A DNA stretch of 42,887 bases from a virus. The notes under the pieces were generated by a model. It was not told the origin of the DNA. It saw nothing but the letters and a program-made list of their open reading frames with translations, and made no database searches. The translations under genes and the position numbers were made by a program. Location: positions 7,302 through 50,188 of IMG/VR virus record IMGVR_UViG_3300030108_001404, one strand, 5' to 3'. Shown piece by piece: positions 35,529 through 40,902 of the stretch (positions are counted from its first letter, which is position 1; every line of letters begins with the position of its first letter).

Positions 35529-35675
35529 CTATTTTTTATAAGGAAATATTTTATTTAACGCGTCCCTGCGTTTACCGCATCCGCAGCCACCGGGTATAGC
35601 ATCAGCTAATTTTTTAATCCCGGTAGCTTTGGTGAAGTTTTCAATTGTATCTCCTAATCCTTTAGGTTTAATCAT
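35529..35675 (-). CDS. 48-aa protein with CGC motif
   Basis: A short gene with ATG at 35675, two bases after the stop of the preceding gene, and a TAG stop (35531-35529) two bases before the zincin start. The protein ends in a compact motif: GGCGCGKRRDALNKIFPYKK (Cys31 and Cys33 followed by basic residues and L-N-x-x-F-P). The DNA over the motif is much richer in GC than its surroundings, suggesting constraint or transfer. The C-G-C pair could bind a metal, but two cysteines alone are not enough. I regard the gene as real because it fills the gap precisely. Confidence 0.7.
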   Translation of the reverse strand: MIKPKGLGDTIENFTKATGIKKLADAIPGGCGCGKRRDALNKIFPYKK

Positions 35676-35677
35676 TT

Positions 35678-35983
35678 TTACATAAATCTACTAACTACAG
35701 CAGCAGTTGCTTTAGCTGCTGAAGCAGGAATTACTACAGTAGATAAAACACCACCTGGATTAGCTATTACTGCTTTTTGAATACTTTTAGCCCAAGCAGG
35801 CGCAGATCCAGTTACTGTAAAAGTGTAATACATTCCACCTTCATCAAAAATAGTTACTTTATTAGCCTCATCAGCACCATTTTCATTTCCTTGAGCTACA
35901 GCAGTAACGTCTCCTATTAATAAATCTGTATTGCTACTTGCTATATTTATGTTTTCTTTTTTAATTTTTATAAATTTTATCAT
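35678..35983 (-). CDS. Small virion-type protein, paralogue B
   Basis: A 101-residue protein homologous to the gene immediately upstream. Shared features in order: FIKIKKENINIASSNTDLLIGDVTAV near the N-terminus, a central strand pair, then WAKSIQKAVIANPGGVLSTV. The conserved DLLIG, WAK-x-IQK and ANPGG positions make duplication clear. This copy has an Ala-rich C-terminus. Small paired beta proteins near holin and fibre genes are often structural, but the function is unknown. Confidence 0.65.
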   Translation of the reverse strand: MIKFIKIKKENINIASSNTDLLIGDVTAVAQGNENGADEANKVTIFDEGGMYYTFTVTGSAPAWAKSIQKAVIANPGGVLSTVVIPASAAKATAAVVSRFM

Positions 35984-36007
35984 TTTTTTTATCTTAAATA
36001 TTACTTG

Positions 36008-36307
36008 TTATAATTGTTTTGACGGTGTATAGTTAGTTATTTTAACTGTAGAGCTAGGTATAACTGTAGCAACCATACCACCTGGGTTAGCTGTTAAAGT
36101 TTTTTGTATATCTTTCGCCCAATCAGCAGCTGCTGCAGTTGCTGTAAGTTGGTATTGATCCATACCTACGTTTAATACAACAGTGTTAGCACCGGCTAAA
36201 GTTGAATTTGTTCCAGCCCAACATGCAGTAATATTTCCTATTAATAAATCTGAATCTGATCCAGCTATATTAACGTTTTCTTTTCTTATTCTAATGTAAT
36301 TTGCCAT
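36008..36307 (-). CDS. Small virion-type protein, paralogue A
   Basis: A 99-residue protein, the first of a tandem pair. It begins MANYIRIRKENVNIAGSDSD, continues LLIGNITACW, and includes WAKDIQKTLTANPGGMVATV. It aligns end to end with the downstream 101-aa protein at moderate identity, so the pair arose by duplication and has diverged. It contains one cysteine and no membrane segment. Function unknown; a small structural role is possible. Confidence 0.65.
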   Translation of the reverse strand: MANYIRIRKENVNIAGSDSDLLIGNITACWAGTNSTLAGANTVVLNVGMDQYQLTATAAAADWAKDIQKTLTANPGGMVATVIPSSTVKITNYTPSKQL

Positions 36308-36325
36308 AATTTATTGTTTTTTTGA

Positions 36326-36345
36326 ATGTTAATGTTAATGTTAAT
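36326..36345 (-). repeat. Tandem hexamer repeat (ATGTTA x3)
   Basis: Three perfect direct copies of ATGTTA (forward strand) followed by AT lie in the leader of the 99-aa gene, 19 to 38 bases upstream of its ATG. In transcript sense the unit is TAACAT. It could be a spacing element subject to slippage, or simple-sequence noise in AT-rich DNA. Confidence 0.6.
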
Positions 36346-36376
36346 ATTTGGCAGAGTTTTATACAGTTCTCTACTG

Positions 36377-36736
36377 TTATTTGTGATCCATTTTAGGTCT
36401 CATGTCTTCCGTTTTTTTAGGAGCAGCGTCTCTAGGTTTTCCTGATTTAAAATGTGAATCAAAAAATTTATCATCTCCAAATTTTTTACCATCGTGAGCT
36501 TCCATAGGACTGGTATGACCACTGTTCATAGGTGTACCATAATTGATATTTGATTTATAGTGTTTAGCTATCCATGGTCTATCTCCTGCAGCAGTTCTTG
36601 CTACTGGATTATCTTTCATAAGATTTTTTCTTTCTTGCTTAGCTGACTCCATATGTGGCGCACCGCTATGCATTGGCATACCGTGATTTTTCATAGGCAT
36701 ACCCTTCATTTTGTTACTTGAATCGTAATTAGGCAT
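36377..36736 (-). CDS. Met/His/Lys-rich small protein
   Basis: A 119-residue, probably disordered protein dominated by Met, His, Lys, Gly and Pro (MKGMPMKNHGMPMHSGAPH near the N-terminus; KTEDMRPKMDHK at the end). It contains GTPMNS and TSPMEA peptides resembling the S/T-P peptides of neighbouring small proteins. Met/His-rich composition can bind soft metals, but nothing else supports that. Tight gene spacing supports expression. Family not recognised. Confidence 0.6.
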   Translation of the reverse strand: MPNYDSSNKMKGMPMKNHGMPMHSGAPHMESAKQERKNLMKDNPVARTAAGDRPWIAKHYKSNINYGTPMNSGHTSPMEAHDGKKFGDDKFFDSHFKSGKPRDAAPKKTEDMRPKMDHK

Positions 36737-36757
36737 AATATTATTTTTTATTAGTTA

Positions 36758-37042
36758 TTAATTCATGCAGTGCTTTTGCGCCGCTGCGTTTCTTTTTGCT
36801 TTTCTTGCCGCTTTTTTATCAGCTGCAAAATCTTCATCATATTCATAGCTACTTTTATCCTCTCTTGGATCTATATTTTTAGCTGGTGAATCATGATCGT
36901 GTCTAAGATTTTCTAAATAATGTAATCTTGCAGACGCTTTTAAATTTTTATTATATGCTTCTTTAGCATCATAGTCTTCATCTCTTTTCTTTGAAAACTT
37001 AGAGTTTCCACTGTATTGTCCGTAATATCCTTTATGTCCCAT
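36758..37042 (-). CDS. Small basic, charged protein
   Basis: A 94-residue protein rich in Lys, Asp, Tyr and Ala, starting MGHKGYYGQYSGNSKFSKKR and ending in a Lys/Arg/Ala stretch (KKAARKAKRNAAAQKHCMN). It carries a DSPAKN peptide at residues 51-56. It is likely disordered or helical and could bind nucleic acid. It is part of a run of five small genes between the winged-helix gene and the paralogue pair. Confidence 0.6.
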   Translation of the reverse strand: MGHKGYYGQYSGNSKFSKKRDEDYDAKEAYNKNLKASARLHYLENLRHDHDSPAKNIDPREDKSSYEYDEDFAADKKAARKAKRNAAAQKHCMN

Positions 37043-37054
37043 ATTTATTTTTTA

Positions 37055-37300
37055 TTAATTACAACGTATATCTGTTGGATTTCTTTCACAAAACTTTTCG
37101 TATGCTGTTTTAATTTTATTATCTCCGTATTTAACTTCTGGTTTGTCTATTATGTTAGCGGTAGCTTTAGCTATTTTATTAAACATATCTGAATACATTT
37201 TACCTGTTGGTACATAGTAAGCGCCTTTAACATCAGCGCCACCTACATAACCTCCTTGTTTAAAAGGTGTATTACTTGCAAATTTTTCTGAAAAACTCAT
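37055..37300 (-). CDS. Small protein, unknown
   Basis: An 81-residue protein with an N-terminal NTPFKQ peptide (residues 10-15), a Gly/Tyr-rich stretch (GGYVGGADVKGAYYVPTG), a helix (MYSDMFNKIAKATANII) and two cysteines close to the C-terminus (FCERNPTDIRCN) that could form a disulphide. It starts at ATG 37300, three bases after the preceding stop. No family recognised. Confidence 0.6.
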   Translation of the reverse strand: MSFSEKFASNTPFKQGGYVGGADVKGAYYVPTGKMYSDMFNKIAKATANIIDKPEVKYGDNKIKTAYEKFCERNPTDIRCN

Positions 37301-37303
37301 GTT

Positions 37304-37522
37304 TTATTTTTTTGAACAACCAAAGTTTTTAGCATAGTTAGCCATTTTTACTACTGATGCACTATAATTATCTTTTTTAGCCATAACAGCGCTAGCTGCT
37401 TCGCATGTTGATTTACCTGGCATATTTTTCTTTACCCAAGCTGTAAATTTTCCTTTGTTCTTTTCTTTTATTTCAGGAAATTTTTCCTGTAAAAAAGGAC
37501 TATTGTATTGTAAATATCCCAT
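37304..37522 (-). CDS. Small helical protein, unknown
   Basis: A 72-residue basic protein starting MGYLQYNSPFLQEKFPEI, with NSPFLQ at residues 7-12, then a helix-turn-helix-like layout (GKFTAWVKKNMPGKSTCEAA; SAVMAKKDNYSASVVKMANYAKN). It has two cysteines. It lies two bases after the 68-aa gene. It could be a small DNA- or protein-binding module; no family assigned. Confidence 0.6.
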   Translation of the reverse strand: MGYLQYNSPFLQEKFPEIKEKNKGKFTAWVKKNMPGKSTCEAASAVMAKKDNYSASVVKMANYAKNFGCSKK

Positions 37523-37524
37523 GA

Positions 37525-37731
37525 TTATTTATATAATTTAGCTCTTTGTGAAATAGGCATAGCATCATATTTACATGGATATTTTGATACTTGCATAGGT
37601 GTTATACCTGAGCTAGAACCAACCCCCATTGGAAAACCTTCTTTACTAAGTGGTCCTTCCCATATAGCATTTTCTCCTATTTGACCTTCAAGTTTAGGAT
37701 TATTTTTAATTTTTTCTATATCGTGTCTCAT
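37525..37731 (-). CDS. Small protein, unknown
   Basis: A 68-residue protein (MRHDIEKIKNNPKLEGQIGE), with a Gly/Ser-rich middle (MGVGSSSGITPM) and a Lys/Tyr-rich end (ISQRAKLYK). It follows the 181-aa gene by seven bases. Nothing identifies its role; it belongs to the same run of small late genes. Confidence 0.55.
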   Translation of the reverse strand: MRHDIEKIKNNPKLEGQIGENAIWEGPLSKEGFPMGVGSSSGITPMQVSKYPCKYDAMPISQRAKLYK

Positions 37732-37738
37732 AATTTAT

Positions 37739-38284
37739 TTATTTATTTTCTTTAGATGGAATAGTCATATACTTTCCTTTTCTTCTTGGGTTTTCTTTAT
37801 GATAATGCTCTCCTTTATCTTCATGGTTTTTATTGTGTCCTTGACCTGCTGGCGCATTAACCTGACCTACATGGTTAGCTGGAGAACCAGATTTACAATT
37901 TGCTTCTCTATATTTTTTAATATCTTCAGCTGAATGACCAGCATCAGTTGCTATTTCATAATCAAACTCTGCAGAGCAAGGATCAACATTTGGTTCAGAA
38001 CCTAGTGCTTTTAACATTGGGCTCATCATAATACCAGAACCCATAACAGCCATATTTCTAGCGTTTTGATCACCAAAAATACCCATACCAACTTGTTGAG
38101 TCATAGGATCAAAACCGCCAGTCATTATTTGTTGAGACATATCTGGCCTAGCCATCATTGAGCTAGCTATCATTGGTTGTTGGCTTGCTATAGCGTTTGC
38201 ATTTGTTAAAGCATTGATACTTGGGTTTTGTCCCATTCTGCCAAATATACCAGATACTCCAAAGTTTAGTGGATCTTTATTCAT
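37739..38284 (-). CDS. Met-rich protein with His/Lys-rich tail
   Basis: A 181-residue protein. Residues 1-95 are Met, Gln, Gly and Ala-rich (QQPMIASSMMARPDMSQQIM; VMGSGIMMSPMLKALG). The middle has a small ordered part with two cysteines (VDPCSAEFDYEIATDAGHSA; REANCKSGSPAN). The last 45 residues are His/Lys/Asn-rich (GQGHNKNHEDKGEHYHKENP). It overlaps the winged-helix gene by ATGA. The Met-rich half may be membrane- or metal-interacting; function unknown. Confidence 0.6.
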   Translation of the reverse strand: MNKDPLNFGVSGIFGRMGQNPSINALTNANAIASQQPMIASSMMARPDMSQQIMTGGFDPMTQQVGMGIFGDQNARNMAVMGSGIMMSPMLKALGSEPNVDPCSAEFDYEIATDAGHSAEDIKKYREANCKSGSPANHVGQVNAPAGQGHNKNHEDKGEHYHKENPRRKGKYMTIPSKENK

Positions 38285-38721
38285 CTTGTTTTATCTTTGT
38301 TTAAATTATAAATTGCTTTTGTCATTACTTTATCCATATATGAAGTGCCAGTTATTATTTTATTTCTACTAGCAACGTTTATATCTTCATGACCAAGCAT
38401 TATTCTATATATGCGCTGAATTAATTGTTTACCTTTAAATGATATTTTATATATATTATATTTTTGTGTAGTTCTATTTCTATTACGCCACACAACTATC
38501 CAATCATTTTGTATTAATTTATTCCACCTACGATTATTCCAACTGTACGTATATGTACCAGCTTTAAAATCTTTTATTGTAAACAAATCAATGCAATCAA
38601 GGTATATTAATAATTCTAAATCACTATCGGTTAAATTATTGTTTTTGCAAGCCCATTTGCGTATTACTCGATAGTGTTTCATTAAGTTTAAATCCTTAAT
38701 ATCTTTTGCACTTAATCTCAT
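38281..38721 (-). CDS. Winged-helix-like (MarR-type) small protein
   Basis: A 146-residue basic protein. Residues about 20-105 follow a winged-helix order: a helix and turn (NNLTDSDLELLIYLDCIDLFTIKDF), a recognition-type helix (NNRRWNKLIQNDWIVVWRNR), then a beta hairpin and helix (YNIYKISFKGKQLIQRIYR). This pattern is common to MarR-like regulators. The C-terminus is a basic extension. It overlaps the groES stop by 4 nt (ATGA). It may regulate late transcription or bind DNA in another context. The fold call is by pattern, without a diagnostic motif. Confidence 0.6.
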   Translation of the reverse strand: MRLSAKDIKDLNLMKHYRVIRKWACKNNNLTDSDLELLIYLDCIDLFTIKDFKAGTYTYSWNNRRWNKLIQNDWIVVWRNRNRTTQKYNIYKISFKGKQLIQRIYRIMLGHEDINVASRNKIITGTSYMDKVMTKAIYNLNKDKTR

Positions 38722-38978
38722 AAAACAACTACAATATCTTGAGCTTTAATTACACGATAAGATTTTTTATCAATTTCTATTTTATGACCAGCATGACGAT
38801 CAAAATATATTTTATCATCTTGTTTTAATCCTACAACTTCATCACCTACTGAAACTATACTAGCTTCAACATATCTAATGTCTTCACGTTGGTTTTCTGC
38901 AAGAAGTAAACCACCTTTTGTTTTAGTAGTTCCTTCTTTTATTATATTTATTATTAAATTTTTACCTACTGCTTTCAT
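38718..38978 (-). CDS. groS: Co-chaperonin GroES
   Basis: An 86-residue protein from the ATG at 38978; a TTG three bases further upstream is possible but less likely. It has the GroES order: KAVGKNLIINI start, a mobile loop (about residues 15-26, ending GGLLL in place of the usual G-G-I-V-L), VEASIVSVGDEV, LKQDDKIYF, HAGHKIEIDKKSYRVIKAQDIVVVL. Slightly shorter than bacterial GroES (about 97). It overlaps the end of groEL by 17 bases and follows it, the reverse of the bacterial groES-groEL order. It would cap the phage GroEL or the host's. Codon use is as AT-rich as its neighbours. Confidence 0.9.
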   Translation of the reverse strand: MKAVGKNLIINIIKEGTTKTKGGLLLAENQREDIRYVEASIVSVGDEVVGLKQDDKIYFDRHAGHKIEIDKKSYRVIKAQDIVVVL

Positions 38979-40509
38979 CAACTCTAATATTATTAATTAC
39001 ACAATCTGTTGATAAAATAGTAGTTGCCACTGAAGCTGCATTTTGAAGAGCGCTTTTTGTAACTAACAGTGGATCAATAATACCACTATTAATCATCTTT
39101 ACCATATTTCCTGTAACAACATCAATACCTTCACCATCTGAACCTGATATTCTATATTCTTCATATCCAGCATTAGCTAGTATTGTTTTATAAGGAGATA
39201 ATATAGCTCTACCTAAAACTTCTTCACCTACATTTTTTTCTTTTATTTTTAATGCAGCGTTTAGCAAAGCAACACCACCGCCGGGAACAATCCCTTCTTT
39301 TATTGCAGCTTTAGTAGCACATATAGCGTCTTCAACTCTATCTTGTTTTTCTTTCAATTCAATATCAGAGTTAGCGCCTACTTTTACTATTGCTATTTTG
39401 GCAGCTAACATAGCAAGTCTTTTTTCTAACTTAACTACTTCGTTTGCTGTATTTTTTTTGTTTAATTTATTTTTAATTTCGTGTATTACTTCTTTTACTT
39501 CATCAGAAGTATTTTTTACTTGTAATATAGTTTCTTTTTCAGTAGTAATGCTTTTTACACATTTACCTAAATACTCAACTTTAATTAAATCTAAATCATC
39601 ACCTAAGTCTTCATTTATAATTGTAGCGCCAGTTAGTAAAGATAAATCGTCAAGTAATTGTTTTCTATTAACACCATATGTTGGCGCGTCAACTACATTG
39701 ATCTTAATATTACCTTTTATTTTATTCATAGCTAGAGCCGATAAAACACCTTTTTCTAAGTCGCCAATAATAAGCAAAGGTTTATTGTTTTTTATTACGT
39801 ACTCTAGCACTGTTTGAATTTGTCTTATAGAATCTATTTTTGATTCTACTAACAGCACTAATGGATTTTCTAATTCAGCTGACTGATTTTCAGCGTTAGT
39901 TATAAAATGCCTATTAGTTAATCCTTTTTCATATTGTGCGCCTTCAACTAGTTTTATTTCTGTTTTACCAATAGCTGACGGCTCCATCATTACTACACCT
40001 GTAAGATCTACAGCTCTAAATGCATCAGCAATTAATTTTCCAAGTTCTGGGTCATTGTTTGTTGATATTGTAGCAATGTGATCGATCATATCTCCTTCTA
40101 CTGAAACAGATATTGATTCTAAATATTTTACAACTTTTTCAACAGCAGAGTTTATACCTTCTTTTAATACTCTTGAATTTGTTTTATCAGCAACTTTATA
40201 TGCTTCTTGTAATATAGCATGTGCTAAGACTGTTGCAGTGGTAGTACCATCTCCTGCTTGTTGAACTGTTTTACGTGCTGCTTCTTTTAAAAGCGTAGCA
40301 CCCATGTTTTCTACTGGATCTAACAAAATTACTGAGTCAGCTACTGTTACACCATCTTTTGTAATAATTGGTTTACCTGTTGCATCTTCAAGTAATACAC
40401 ACTTGCCGCTAGCCCCAAGCGTGGAGCTAACAGCTTGTGTAAGTTTTGTTATACCCTTAAATACTTGTTCTCTGGCTGTATCGCCAAAGTTAAGATTTTT
40501 AACTATCAT
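38962..40509 (-). CDS. groL: Chaperonin GroEL
   Basis: A 515-residue group I chaperonin, about 30 residues shorter than bacterial GroEL. ATP-site elements are intact: TKDGVTVADS, D87 in GDGTTTATVLA (the same number as in E. coli GroEL), and D394 (equivalent to the catalytic D398) in VEDAICATKAAIKEG, followed by VPGGGVALL. The apical segment that contacts GroES and substrate (YLSPYF in E. coli) reads LTNRHFI here, so binding specificity may differ. The C-terminal GGM tail is absent; the protein ends NNIRVDESSR. Phage-encoded chaperonins are known, including in virioplankton. Probable role: folding of phage structural proteins. Confidence 0.95.
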   Translation of the reverse strand: MIVKNLNFGDTAREQVFKGITKLTQAVSSTLGASGKCVLLEDATGKPIITKDGVTVADSVILLDPVENMGATLLKEAARKTVQQAGDGTTTATVLAHAILQEAYKVADKTNSRVLKEGINSAVEKVVKYLESISVSVEGDMIDHIATISTNNDPELGKLIADAFRAVDLTGVVMMEPSAIGKTEIKLVEGAQYEKGLTNRHFITNAENQSAELENPLVLLVESKIDSIRQIQTVLEYVIKNNKPLLIIGDLEKGVLSALAMNKIKGNIKINVVDAPTYGVNRKQLLDDLSLLTGATIINEDLGDDLDLIKVEYLGKCVKSITTEKETILQVKNTSDEVKEVIHEIKNKLNKKNTANEVVKLEKRLAMLAAKIAIVKVGANSDIELKEKQDRVEDAICATKAAIKEGIVPGGGVALLNAALKIKEKNVGEEVLGRAILSPYKTILANAGYEEYRISGSDGEGIDVVTGNMVKMINSGIIDPLLVTKSALQNAASVATTILSTDCVINNIRVDESSR

Positions 40510-40531
40510 TTTATTTGATTTAATTTAATTA
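40507..40531 (-). promoter_or_regulatory. A/T-only groEL leader
   Basis: The leader immediately before the groEL ATG reads TAATTAAATTAAATC then AAATAAAATG. It has no Shine-Dalgarno and is nearly identical to the leader at 27754-27779. It lies between the stop of the 95-aa gene (40532) and the groEL start, so it cannot be coding. Confidence 0.4.
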
Positions 40532-40819
40532 TTATTTAAAGGTTTTTACGACTTTTGGTCCTTTCAAAAAATCTACTTTTTTAGCATAATGCTCTACTGA
40601 ACCATCAATAGCTTGCTCTGCTCCTTCAATAGTTTCTCTACGGGTTACGTCGTGCCAAGTATCTTCATTTGGATCTTGGTATTCAGTTTGATAAAAACCG
40701 TTAGGTAATTGGGTTATTCTCCAGTTTTTCTTTTCTGCGAGATGTTTCCAAAGGTTAATGGTTTCTTCTGAAATTTGTGGTTGACTATTCCACGATCTAG
40801 TCTGGTAATAAAACGTCAT
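40532..40819 (-). CDS. Small conserved-looking protein upstream of groEL
   Basis: A 95-residue protein with ordered features: a helix (EETINLWKHLAEKKN), then strands (WRITQLPNGFYQTEYQDPNE; DTWHDVTRRETIEGAEQAID) and a Lys-rich end. Its length, Trp/Tyr content and single compact domain suggest a real folded protein. It precedes groEL with a 22-base A/T leader between them and may share its operon. Family not recognised. Confidence 0.65.
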   Translation of the reverse strand: MTFYYQTRSWNSQPQISEETINLWKHLAEKKNWRITQLPNGFYQTEYQDPNEDTWHDVTRRETIEGAEQAIDGSVEHYAKKVDFLKGPKVVKTFK

Positions 40820-40878
40820 AGTTTTAGGTTTTAAGTTTATATTTGGTTTTACGCTCTTAACCGAGCAGGTATATTTCT

Positions 40879-40895
40879 ATTATTACTTGTTTTTT
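40879..40895 (-). other. Recurring intergenic motif (copy at tail-fibre/95-aa junction)
   Basis: In transcript sense the stretch reads AACAAGTAATAAT preceded by a run of A. Identical 17-mers lie here and at 12088-12104, and close variants at the junctions near 18279-18297 and 36000-36010. All are intergenic. No known motif name; see findings. Confidence 0.4.
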
Positions 40896-40902
40896 TTATT
40901 TT

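Noticed and set aside
38979-38981. TTG start for groES
   Set aside because: The ATG three bases downstream gives the normal GroES N-terminus, and ATG is used by the other genes here.
39398-39817. Plus-strand 139-aa ORF inside groEL
   Set aside because: Antisense shadow of a strongly recognised gene, with Ser/Phe/Leu-rich low-complexity composition and no neighbouring plus-strand genes.
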